DNA of 64,000 bases from Streptomyces marianii. Lineage in GTDB: Bacteria > Actinomycetota > Actinomycetes > Streptomycetales > Streptomycetaceae. Below, piece after piece: positions 33,548-41,278 of this stretch; the first letter of the stretch is position 1, and every line of letters starts with the position of its first letter. The DNA lies in assembly GCF_005795905.1 (NCBI RefSeq), contig NZ_VAWE01000001.1:2700501-2764500 (forward strand), written 5' to 3'. The notes below the pieces were generated by a model that made no database searches, was not told the DNA's origin, and worked only from the letters and a program-made list of their open reading frames with translations. The position numbers and the translations under genes are program-made.

Positions 33548-36500
33548 ATGGAGGCACTGCGGGAGGCGCTGCAGGACGGGGATCCGCGCCGAATCGGCCC
33601 GTACACGACGCTGGCTCGGCTCCGCGCGACCGCGAGCGCCGTCCAGTACGTGGGGCGCGACGAGGCGGCCGGCGGCGAACCGGTGGTCCTCTCCCTCGCC
33701 CGGGAGGAGCTCGCGGCGCTGCCGGCGTTCCGCTCGCGATTCTCGGCGGAGGCGCGCACCGCGGAGGGGCTGGCGGGAGGATGGGTCACCGCCCCTCTCG
33801 ACCTGTCCACGGACGGTTCCGAGCTGTGGACCGCGTACGCCTACGTGCCCGCTGTGACCCTCAGCGAGGCGATCGCCCTCGCCGGGCCGCTCCCGGAGCG
33901 TGCCGTACGGACGCTGGGCGCGGGGCTCGCCGAGACCCTGTCCCGCGTCCACGCGGCGGGCACGGTACTGCACGGTCTCGCCCCGGCGACCGTGCTGCTG
34001 GTCTCCGACGGGCCCCGGCTGTCGGCCTTCGGCGCCCTGGGCGCGGCCGCGCACGCCGAACCCGCCCCCGGCGGCGGGCTGTCCGTACGGCTGGGCTACC
34101 TCACCCCCGAGCAACTGGCCGGCGAGCCGCCCGGCACGGCCTCCGACCTCTTCGTCCTCGGCCTCCTCCTCGCCTATGCCGCCACCGGCACCACGCCGTT
34201 CCCGGACGGCCGGGCCATCGCCGGCGCCGCACCCGAACTGGACGGCGTTCCTGACCGGTTGCGGGACGTGGTGGCGTCCTGCCTCGCCAAGTCCCCCGCC
34301 GACCGGCCGACCGCGGGCGGCGCCGCGGCGGCGCTCGCCCTGGAAGGCGCGGCGGCGCTGGCGAAGGAGGGCTGGCTGCCGGAGCCGGTGCTGACGGCCC
34401 TGTCCGGTCAGGCCGACGCGGTGGCCCGGCTCGCCCGGGGCGACCGAGCGGCCGTCCCCCGGGACGCGTCGCCCGTCGCGCAGGCGCTGTCACCCGGCGG
34501 CACGGCGGGCGCGGAAGCTCCCCCGCAGGACGCCGACGCGAGCGGGCAGACATCCGCCACGGCCGTCATCCGCGAGGGCGGGCAGGCAACCGCCACGGCC
34601 GCCACCGACGCGAGCGGGCAGACAACCGCCACGGCACCGGGCGACGCGAGCGGGCAGGCAACCGCCACGGCACCGGGCGACGCGAGCGGGCAGGCAACCG
34701 CCACGGCACCGGGCGACGCGAGCGGGCAGGCAACCGCCACGGCACCGGGCGACGCGAGCGGGCAGGCAACCGCCACGGCACCGGGCGACGCGAGCGGGCA
34801 GGCAACCGCCACGGCACCGGGCGACGCGAGCCGCACCGCGCTGCCCGCGCAGGACGCGACCGGGCAGACAACCGCCACGGCACCGGGCGACGCGACCGGG
34901 CAGACAACCGCCACGGCACCGGGCGACGCGACCGGGCAGACAACCGCCACGGCACCGGGCGACGCGAGCCGCACCGCGCTGCCCGCGCAGGACGCGGGTG
35001 GGGGCCGCCCCGCGCCGCTCGCCGCCCCGTCCGGCGACGCGACCGGCGCCGGCCTTCCCCCGCAGGACGCCCCGGGCACGGGGCCTGAGGACGGACGCGG
35101 CCGGGACACCCCGGCCCTCTCCCCCGCCGACGTGCGCCGCGTCGACAGGGTGACTGCGGCGCTGGGCATTCCCCGGGTCCGGAGCGCCCCGGAGGACGCC
35201 ACGGCAGGCCGGGCACGCTCGGCCGCGCCGGGTGTCCTGCCGGTAGGCGGGTCCCATGCTGCGACCATCGCGCCGGACGCCCCACCGGCCCACGGAGCCG
35301 AGCCGGTCACCGCCGCGCAGGGGGCCCTCCCTGCCGCGGCCCCCGACCCGGTGCCTCCGGCACCGGAGGCACCCGCCGGACAGGCGGTCCGGCTCACGGA
35401 CACGGCCCCCGCCGCGCCGGACGGCGGCGACGCGCCCAAGTCCGCCCTCACCGCATCGGTGCTCGCGGCCAAGGCGGGCGCTGAGCGGCGGGCGTTGGTG
35501 CTAGGAGCCGCCGCGGGCACCGTCGGACTGCTGGTCGGGGGTGGCGTCGGCGCGGCGCTCGCGGGCGGGGACGAGGACGAGACGACGCCCGCCGCCCCGC
35601 CCGGGCCGGCTCCGGCCGCGAAGCCGCTGCCCGGTGTGCCGCCGGCGCCGCTGTGGGCGTACCGCCACGCCGGCGACGGCTCGGCACAGGCCACCGCCTG
35701 GCGCGACCGGGTGCTGGTCGTGTCGGACGACAAGGGCTGCACGGGTGTGGATCTGCGCACGGGCCGCCGGCTGTGGAACCAGCCCGCGGCCGCGAGCGCG
35801 GGACACCGCCCCGTGGTCGCGGGCGACGGCCTCTTCGTGATCGGTGCCACGCACTTCCTCTGGCTGTCGCCGCAGGACGGTACGGTCCGCCATCGGATCG
35901 CGGCGCCCGCGCATGTCAGCGCGGTGACGGGCACCGAGGGACCGGTGGTCTGGTTCACGGGGACTGCGGGCGCCGGGACGTTCCTCGTCGCCTACGACGC
36001 CGTCGCCCGGAAGGAGTTGTGGCGCGCCCAGGTCCCGAACGGCCGCGCCCGGAACGCCGTACCCCGGTACCAGGGTGTCGCGGTCCGCCCCGACGGACTC
36101 CTCGTACGGCAGGACGGCGGCTCGCTCACCCCCCAGCAGCAGAAGGCGAACAAGGGCCGCGGACTGTTCGCCCTCTACGACAGAACCGGCGGCAAGCGTC
36201 TGTGGGGCAAGCACTTCGGCACCGTCCACCAGAGCGCACCCGTCTTCGGCGATGCCGCGGGCCGGCTGTTCGCCCTCGCGGGACCGGATCTGCACGCCTA
36301 CGACACCCGCAGCGGCAGGCAACTGTGGCGGGCCGCCGGCGCGGCGGGCGAGGGGAGCGTCCACGGCGGCACCCTCTTCGTGCCGACGGCCGGGCACCGG
36401 CTGTTCGCACTCGACGCGGCGTCCGGCGCCACGCGGTGGACGCGGTCGACGGAGGCCGGCAGCGGGGGCGGTCAGCCGCGCGTGCTGCTGACCACCGGCG

Positions 36501-36688
36501 GGCGTACCGCGCTGGTACTGGAGTCCACCCAGGTCACAGCGTTCTCCACGGCCGACGGCAGCCGGCTGTGGAAGTTCCAGGACGCAGGCGGCCCCGATCC
36601 GGTGACCGGCTACCGGGGCGTGGTGGCCGGTCGCACCGCCGTCGTGTGGCGCGGCCGGGCCTTCTACGGGCTGCCCCTCGGGCGCTGA
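33548..36688 (+). CDS. membrane pseudokinase with repeat linker and PQQ-type beta-propeller
   Basis: 1046 aa. Residues 15-290 follow the Ser/Thr kinase fold but lack catalysis: the ATP-lysine motif is VVLSLA instead of VAVK, the catalytic loop is HGLAPATV (142-149) instead of HRDLKPxN, and DFG is SAFG (159-162). Then comes an Ala/Thr/Gly/Asp-rich linker with a 12-residue repeat (about 354-481), a membrane span (VLGAAAGTVGLLVGGGVGAA, about 656-675), and an extracytoplasmic PQQ-like propeller (repeats such as GKRLWGKHFG, GRQLWRAAGA, GSRLWKFQDA). A sensor/scaffold architecture; ligand and partners unknown. ATG 33548 after GGGGGGAG. Confidence 0.85.
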   Translation: MEALREALQDGDPRRIGPYTTLARLRATASAVQYVGRDEAAGGEPVVLSLAREELAALPAFRSRFSAEARTAEGLAGGWVTAPLDLSTDGSELWTAYAYVPAVTLSEAIALAGPLPERAVRTLGAGLAETLSRVHAAGTVLHGLAPATVLLVSDGPRLSAFGALGAAAHAEPAPGGGLSVRLGYLTPEQLAGEPPGTASDLFVLGLLLAYAATGTTPFPDGRAIAGAAPELDGVPDRLRDVVASCLAKSPADRPTAGGAAAALALEGAAALAKEGWLPEPVLTALSGQADAVARLARGDRAAVPRDASPVAQALSPGGTAGAEAPPQDADASGQTSATAVIREGGQATATAATDASGQTTATAPGDASGQATATAPGDASGQATATAPGDASGQATATAPGDASGQATATAPGDASGQATATAPGDASRTALPAQDATGQTTATAPGDATGQTTATAPGDATGQTTATAPGDASRTALPAQDAGGGRPAPLAAPSGDATGAGLPPQDAPGTGPEDGRGRDTPALSPADVRRVDRVTAALGIPRVRSAPEDATAGRARSAAPGVLPVGGSHAATIAPDAPPAHGAEPVTAAQGALPAAAPDPVPPAPEAPAGQAVRLTDTAPAAPDGGDAPKSALTASVLAAKAGAERRALVLGAAAGTVGLLVGGGVGAALAGGDEDETTPAAPPGPAPAAKPLPGVPPAPLWAYRHAGDGSAQATAWRDRVLVVSDDKGCTGVDLRTGRRLWNQPAAASAGHRPVVAGDGLFVIGATHFLWLSPQDGTVRHRIAAPAHVSAVTGTEGPVVWFTGTAGAGTFLVAYDAVARKELWRAQVPNGRARNAVPRYQGVAVRPDGLLVRQDGGSLTPQQQKANKGRGLFALYDRTGGKRLWGKHFGTVHQSAPVFGDAAGRLFALAGPDLHAYDTRSGRQLWRAAGAAGEGSVHGGTLFVPTAGHRLFALDAASGATRWTRSTEAGSGGGQPRVLLTTGGRTALVLESTQVTAFSTADGSRLWKFQDAGGPDPVTGYRGVVAGRTAVVWRGRAFYGLPLGR
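34607..34990 (+). repeat. 36-bp in-frame tandem repeat array in the pseudokinase gene
   Basis: Six units encoding DASGQ(A/T)TATAPG (34607-34822), a 30-bp DASRTALPAQ spacer (34823-34852), three units DATGQTTATAPG (34853-34960), and a second copy of the DASRTALPAQ spacer (34961-34990). Five of the first units are identical at DNA level, pointing to recent duplication. Confidence 0.9.
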
Positions 36689-36721
36689 CGGACCTCGGGC
36701 CGCCAGTCGACACGCCGCACG

Positions 36722-36739
36722 GCGGGCGGGGCCGCCCGC
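36722..36739. terminator. possible terminator palindrome
   Basis: GCGGGCGG (36722-36729) and CCGCCCGC (36732-36739), 34 nt after the pseudokinase stop. A small stem only. Confidence 0.35.
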
Positions 36740-36841
36740 AACGGGTGACGGTGTTGGTCCGGACCGACCCCTCGGGCGGCCTTCATACGGGCCGCGCCGC
36801 ATCATCGCCGACGGAGTCCGTGGGCAACCGGAGGTGATGAC

Positions 36842-37726
36842 GTGTCAGGCAGCACACTGCGAGCTCTCCGCGCGACGGCACTGGTCGCGGTGGCGGCGCT
36901 CGGGGCCACAGGGTTCGAGCCGACCGCAGCCGGACCGACGGCGGCCGGGGCAGCGCTCGCCGGAGGTTCGGCCGCCGCATCCGCCGTCGCACCGGAGTCG
37001 TCCCGGGGACCGACCGCGGGACCGGGTACCGGACCGAGTACCGGACCGAGTACCGAGCACGACGGCGACGGCACGGAGCCCGGCGGCGCCGCGCCCCTGC
37101 CCGGGACAGCGGGGAAACCCGCCCGAGCGCCAGGAAGACCGGCCGCGGCACCCGGGAGGCCCGCCGCGGCTCCGGGGAGACCGGCGATCGGGCCGGTGGT
37201 CGGTGCGGTACCCGCGAGGGTGTCCCAGGCCCTCACCCGGCTACAGGATCTGTTCCGGCAGGCGGCGGAAGCGAGCGAGGCGTACAGCGCCTCCCGGGAC
37301 ATGCTCGTCGAGCAGGCCGCCGAGACCGGACGGCTCAACACCGCCCTCGCCGATGCGCGCAGCGCCCTCGCCCGCAGCCGGGACGAGGCGGGACGGCTGG
37401 CCCGGCGGCAGTACCAGGGCAGGACCGAACTGTCCCCGTACCTCCGGCTCCTACTCGCCCGCGACCCTCGGAGCGCTCTGGAGCAGGGCCGTCTCCTGTC
37501 GCGCGCGGCGGACAGCAGTCGCGCGACGATCGCACGGCTGGAGACGCGAGCGCGCCGGGCGGACACACTGGCGGCGGCCTCCCGCCGGGCCTTCGACGAG
37601 CAGCGTGCCCTCGCCGAGCGGCAGCGCGCGCAACGGGACACGCTGCGGGACCGCCTGAACGACGTGGAGGAGGTGCTGGCCTCGCTCTCACCGGAGGAAC
37701 TCTCCGTTCTGGCTCCGGAGTCCTAG
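36842..37726 (+). CDS. secreted Pro/Gly-rich coiled-coil protein (peptidoglycan-hydrolase helper-like, no catalytic domain)
   Basis: 294 aa. A cleavable signal peptide (SGSTLRALRATALVAVAALG) and short repeats (GTGPSTGPST; RPAAAPGRPAAAPGRP) lead to a coiled coil from about 125 (RVSQALTRLQDLFRQAAEAS, AQRDTLRDRLNDVEEVLASL). This resembles the N-terminal part of NlpC/P60 hydrolases (RipA/PcsB type), which continue into a catalytic domain after the coiled coil; here the protein stops at LSVLAPES with no such domain. It may be a regulator of cell-wall hydrolases or a truncated relative. GTG start at 36842 behind GAGGTGATGAC. Confidence 0.68.
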   Translation: MSGSTLRALRATALVAVAALGATGFEPTAAGPTAAGAALAGGSAAASAVAPESSRGPTAGPGTGPSTGPSTEHDGDGTEPGGAAPLPGTAGKPARAPGRPAAAPGRPAAAPGRPAIGPVVGAVPARVSQALTRLQDLFRQAAEASEAYSASRDMLVEQAAETGRLNTALADARSALARSRDEAGRLARRQYQGRTELSPYLRLLLARDPRSALEQGRLLSRAADSSRATIARLETRARRADTLAAASRRAFDEQRALAERQRAQRDTLRDRLNDVEEVLASLSPEELSVLAPES

Positions 37727-37763
37727 CCTGCGCCGGAAGTTCCTAGGTCGTTCCAGCGCAGGC
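37726..37763. terminator. possible terminator hairpin
   Basis: GCCTGCGC (37726-37733) with GCGCAGGC (37756-37763), directly at the stop codon of the coiled-coil gene; a 22-nt loop makes it a weak candidate. Confidence 0.4.
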
Positions 37764-37872
37764 TCGAACGGCCAACGCGCTTGATCGGCGTCCGGAACCC
37801 CGGTCGCAGAGGCGCGGCAGATCTACCGACGGATTACTGGCGCGACACGCAAGACGAACAGCGCTACGCGTG

Positions 37873-38270
37873 TCAGACGTCCTGTCCAGAACGGCTGGTG
37901 CGGAGGCGTTCCCGGAGGCCGACCACGTACACGTGCAGGGCCTCCTCGGCCGCCTCGGCGGTCAGGTGCCCTACGAGCACATGGCCGGTCAGGCCGTCCG
38001 AGAGGGCGAGCAGGGCCCGGGCCTCACGCTGCGGATCGAGCATCGCCGCACCGTCGCCGACCGGGCCGCTCTCACCGGCTTCCGCGATGAGGCCGCCGAG
38101 GAGGTCCTGGAGAGCCGCGTAACCGACTCTGAGTCTGGCGGCGAGTGGCTCGCTGACGGCGGCCTGGGCGACCTGTGCCTGGACGCAGCCCAGCATGTCG
38201 AGGACCGCCTCGGAGTGCTCACGCCGATCGACCCCCGCCCGGAAGTCCCGGCGGTCGCGCGGTAGGCGGT
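37873..38270 (-). pseudogene. TetR-family regulator remnant (C-terminal domain only)
   Basis: Frame encodes a typical TetR ligand-binding C-terminus (EAVLDMLGCVQAQVAQAAVS, AARLRVGYAALQDLLGGLIA, REARALLALSDGLTGHVLVG, TAEAAEEALHVYVVGLRERL). No HTH or start codon precedes it; upstream sequence in all frames is unrelated. A deletion has removed the DNA-binding part, leaving a remnant downstream of the conservon operon. Confidence 0.6.
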
Positions 38271-38450
38271 GCTGCGACAGGGACGGCGCCTCCCTCCTGG
38301 CCGAAGTGTCGGCGGACGGGCGTCTGCCGACCGGCACCCGCCGGGAGGTCCGAACGGGCCCCGGACAGGGCTCCGCCCCGGTCCCGGGCGTCCGGGGCCG
38401 GGGCTGGGCGTCCGGAGCCGGGGCTGGGGCCGGGGCGGAGCCGTTGGGCG

Positions 38451-39692
38451 TCAGGCCGTCGCACCGCCGACCGAGGCCAGGTACGCCGACGTCCTCTCGG
38501 GGTCGAAGAAGAAGTTCTCGAAGTCCGACGGGTCGTCGAAGCCGTTCGCGAAGCGGTCGGCGACCGGCTGGAGCTGCCCCGCCGCGCCGATCAGGTTGAG
38601 CACGTGCTCCGGCGGAACGCCCAGCATCGCGTTGGTCCACTTGGTGACGTGCTGAGCCGTCTCCCAGTAGCCGTCGAACGTCGTCCGCATCCACTCCTCG
38701 TCGAACGGCCTGTCGCCGTGCCCCACGATCGAGTCGAGGTAGGAAGCTGCGCACTTCGAGGCCGAGTTGGAGCCCTGGCCGGTGATCGGGTCGTTCGCGA
38801 CGACCACGTCCGCGACGCCGAGCACCAGGCCGCCGCCGGGCAGTCGGCCGATCGGGTTGCGCACGGTCGGGGCGTAGCGGCCGGCCAGTGTGCCGTTGGC
38901 GTCCGTCAGCTCCACCTTCGTCGCGCGGGCGTACTCCCACGGCGTGTACTTCTCCATCAGTTCCAACGTGAGGGAGAGGTGTTCGGCCGGGTCCTTCACG
39001 CCCTGGAAGACGTCGAGCGGGCCGCCCGGAACCCCTTCCCAGAACAGGATGTCCGCACGGCCCGAGAGGGTCAGGGTCGGCATGATGAACAGCTCGCCGA
39101 CACCCGGGACCAGGTTGCAGCGGACCGCGTCGTACTCGGGGTGCTCGGGGCGCGGGCCGAGACCGTGGACATAAGAGACGGCGAGGGCGCGCTGGGGCTC
39201 GCTGTACGGGGAGCGCGAGGCGTCGCGGCCGAACATGGAGACGAGTTCGCCCTTGCCCGCCGAGACGAGCACCAGGTCGTAGGCGCGGGCGAAGTAGTCG
39301 AGGTCGGAGACGGCCGCGCCGTGGATCACGAGCTGGCCGCCGCGCTGGGCGAAGGTCTCCATCCAGCCGGCCATCTTCAGCCGCTGGTCGACGGACTGGG
39401 CGTAGCCGTCGAGCTTGCCGACCCAGTCGATCAGCCGCTGGGACTCGGGACCGGCCACCGAGACGCCCAGGCCCTCGATCCTCGGGGCCTGCGACTCCCA
39501 GAAGTTGATCTGAAGATCGCGCTCGTGCTGGAGCGCGGTGTGGAACATGCACTGCGTGGACATGACCCGGCCGGACCGGATCTCGTCCGCCGTGCGGTTG
39601 GACATCAGGGTGACTTCGTAGCCCTGGGCCTGGAGTCCGAGGGCGAGCTGGAGTCCGGACTGACCGGCGCCGACAATGAGGATCTTCCGCAT
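38451..39692 (-). CDS. styrene-monooxygenase-like (StyA) FAD-dependent oxygenase of the conservon operon
   Basis: 413 aa. Dinucleotide-binding motif VGAGQSGLQLALGL at the N-terminus, StyA-like stretches MSTQCMFHTALQHERDLQIN, and a second nucleotide region (LVLGVADVVVANDPITGQGS, near 305). Group E flavin monooxygenases use FADH2 from a separate reductase (StyB) to epoxidise or hydroxylate alkenes; no reductase gene is adjacent. It lies 63 bp downstream of cvnD, the place where other conservons carry a P450 (cvnE), so it may be the output enzyme. Start ATG 39692. Confidence 0.85.
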   Translation of the reverse strand: MRKILIVGAGQSGLQLALGLQAQGYEVTLMSNRTADEIRSGRVMSTQCMFHTALQHERDLQINFWESQAPRIEGLGVSVAGPESQRLIDWVGKLDGYAQSVDQRLKMAGWMETFAQRGGQLVIHGAAVSDLDYFARAYDLVLVSAGKGELVSMFGRDASRSPYSEPQRALAVSYVHGLGPRPEHPEYDAVRCNLVPGVGELFIMPTLTLSGRADILFWEGVPGGPLDVFQGVKDPAEHLSLTLELMEKYTPWEYARATKVELTDANGTLAGRYAPTVRNPIGRLPGGGLVLGVADVVVANDPITGQGSNSASKCAASYLDSIVGHGDRPFDEEWMRTTFDGYWETAQHVTKWTNAMLGVPPEHVLNLIGAAGQLQPVADRFANGFDDPSDFENFFFDPERTSAYLASVGGATA

Positions 39693-39754
39693 GGCGCGTC
39701 TCTTTCTGGACGTACGGGGATGGAGACGTACGGGAATCGGGGGACGACGGGAGG

Positions 39755-40378
39755 CTATTCGGGAGTGACGTCGAGCGCGTGGCCCACGAGTGCGAGCAGT
39801 GACTCGATCACCGTGATCCGGTGGCGTGCGTCCATGACCACAACCGGGACGTGCCGGGGTACGGTCAGGGCCTCCCGTACGTCCTCGGCCTCGTAGGACG
39901 GGGTCCCCTCGAAGTGGTTGACGGCGACGACGTACGGGATCCCGCAGCTCTCGAAGTAGTCGAGTGCCGGGAAGCAGTCCTTCAGCCGCCGGGTGTCGGC
40001 CATCACGATCGCGCCGATCGCGCCGCGCACCAGGTCGTCCCACATGAACCAGAATCTCTGCTGGCCCGGGGTGCCGAAGAGGTACAGCACGAGGTCGTCG
40101 TCGAGGGTGATCCGTCCGAAGTCCATCGCGACGGTCGTGGTGAGCTTCTCGGGCGTGGCGGTGAGATCGTCGGTCCCCTCGCTCGCCTGCGTCATCAGCG
40201 CCTCGGTCTGCAGGGGCGTGATCTCGGAGACCGATCCGACGAAGGTCGTCTTGCCCACGCCGAAGCCCCCCGCGACAACGATCTTGGTGGCGATCGGTGC
40301 GCGGGTGTGGTCGTTCTGCCAGGCCTGTACGTTCTCGTCATCCGGGGCGGTGGGGAGGTCAGAGACGGCGGAGTCCAC
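39755..40378 (-). CDS. cvnD: conservon GTP-binding protein CvnD
   Basis: 207 aa Ras-like GTPase of the Streptomyces conservon system. P-loop GGFGVGKTTFVG (near residue 37), switch-type DFGRITLDDDLVLYLFGTPG with GQQRFWFMWD, and the base-recognition VAVNHFEG. CvnA-D form a membrane-associated complex resembling eukaryotic G-protein-coupled receptors that controls differentiation or secondary metabolism. GTG start overlaps cvnC by 20 bp. Confidence 0.95.
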   Translation of the reverse strand: MDSAVSDLPTAPDDENVQAWQNDHTRAPIATKIVVAGGFGVGKTTFVGSVSEITPLQTEALMTQASEGTDDLTATPEKLTTTVAMDFGRITLDDDLVLYLFGTPGQQRFWFMWDDLVRGAIGAIVMADTRRLKDCFPALDYFESCGIPYVVAVNHFEGTPSYEAEDVREALTVPRHVPVVVMDARHRITVIESLLALVGHALDVTPE

Positions 40379-40799
40379 TCAGCACCCTTTCGAGCAGCGC
40401 GCGGTCCGGGCGGCCGTCGCCGTGCCCGGTGCCGTACACGCGTATTCTTCCCTGGTCCGCGAGGTCGCTGAGCAGCACCCGGACCACGCCCAAGGGCATC
40501 TTCAGCAGCGCGGAGATCTCGGCGACCGTCCGCATCCGGCGGCAGAGTTCGACGATGGCCCGCATCTCCGGCATCACACGGGTCGTGAGGTTGCCGTTCG
40601 TCAGCTCCCTGCTTCCCCTGCCTCCGGCGGGGAGACCCCATTCCTCGCCCGCCTCCAGGGCCGCGACGAACGTCTCGACGAGGAGCACGTGGCCGAAGCG
40701 GGTGCGGCCTCCGGTGAGCGAGTAAGGGCGGACGCGGGCGGTGCGTTTGCCCTCACCCCGGACAGGAAGCCTGGGGGCGGGTTGGGCGGCGGACGTCAC
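40359..40799 (-). CDS. cvnC: conservon DUF742 protein CvnC
   Basis: 146 aa, DUF742 family: RVRPYSLTGGRTRF near the N-terminus and a winged-helix-like end (AEISALLKMPLGVVRVLLSD, DLADQGRIRVYG). CvnC acts between CvnB and CvnD in conservon signalling. Its GTG overlaps the cvnB stop (GTGA). Confidence 0.95.
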   Translation of the reverse strand: MTSAAQPAPRLPVRGEGKRTARVRPYSLTGGRTRFGHVLLVETFVAALEAGEEWGLPAGGRGSRELTNGNLTTRVMPEMRAIVELCRRMRTVAEISALLKMPLGVVRVLLSDLADQGRIRVYGTGHGDGRPDRALLERVLSGLRRL

Positions 40800-41278
40800 T
40801 TGGCGCTCTCCAACGATTTGCGCAGCTCACTGCGGACTTCGGGGGTGAGTACGTGTCCGGCGCGGCCCACGAAGAGCGCCATGTGGTACGCGACGACACT
40901 CATGTCGCAGTCCGCGGTGGCGTCCACGCCGAGCAGCGAGCCGTCGCTGATCGACATCACGAAGAGGCTGCCCTCCTCCATCGCGACCATGGTCTGCTTG
41001 ACGCCGCCGCCGTCCATGAGCTTGGCCGCACCGATGGTGAGGCTGCCGATGCCCGAGACGATGGTGGCGAGGTCGGCACTGGAACCGCGCGGGCCGTCCT
41101 GGCGGGGTGCCGTGACGGGGGCGGCGTTCCGGGCCGGGTCGGAGGAGAGCAGGAGCAGCCCGTCGGACGAGACGACGGCGACGGCGCGCACCCCCGGTAC
41201 CTCCTCGACGAGGTTGCCCAACAGCCAGTGAAGGTTACGGGCCTCACTGCTCAGCCCGAAGGTTCCTGTCGCGGTCAA
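40796..41278 (-). CDS. cvnB: conservon Roadblock/LC7 protein CvnB
   Basis: 160 aa, Roadblock/LC7 fold (LSSEARNLHWLLGNLVEEVP, VRAVAVVSSDGLLLLSSD, KQTMVAMEEGSLFVMSISDG), which modulates small GTPases; here presumably CvnD. TTG start overlaps the cvnA stop (TTGA). About 20 residues longer than usual, with a Pro/Arg/Asp insertion around 55-65. Confidence 0.94.
   Translation of the reverse strand: MTATGTFGLSSEARNLHWLLGNLVEEVPGVRAVAVVSSDGLLLLSSDPARNAAPVTAPRQDGPRGSSADLATIVSGIGSLTIGAAKLMDGGGVKQTMVAMEEGSLFVMSISDGSLLGVDATADCDMSVVAYHMALFVGRAGHVLTPEVRSELRKSLESAK

Noticed and set aside
34607..34990. regular 36-bp units resembling a CRISPR array
   Set aside because: Units are contiguous without variable spacers and keep a protein reading frame.
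36756..36765. fifth copy of the cluster operator (GGTCCGGACC)
   Set aside because: Only the central ten bases match; the flanks (tgtt, gacc) do not fit TTWC or GWAA, and it is far from the cluster.
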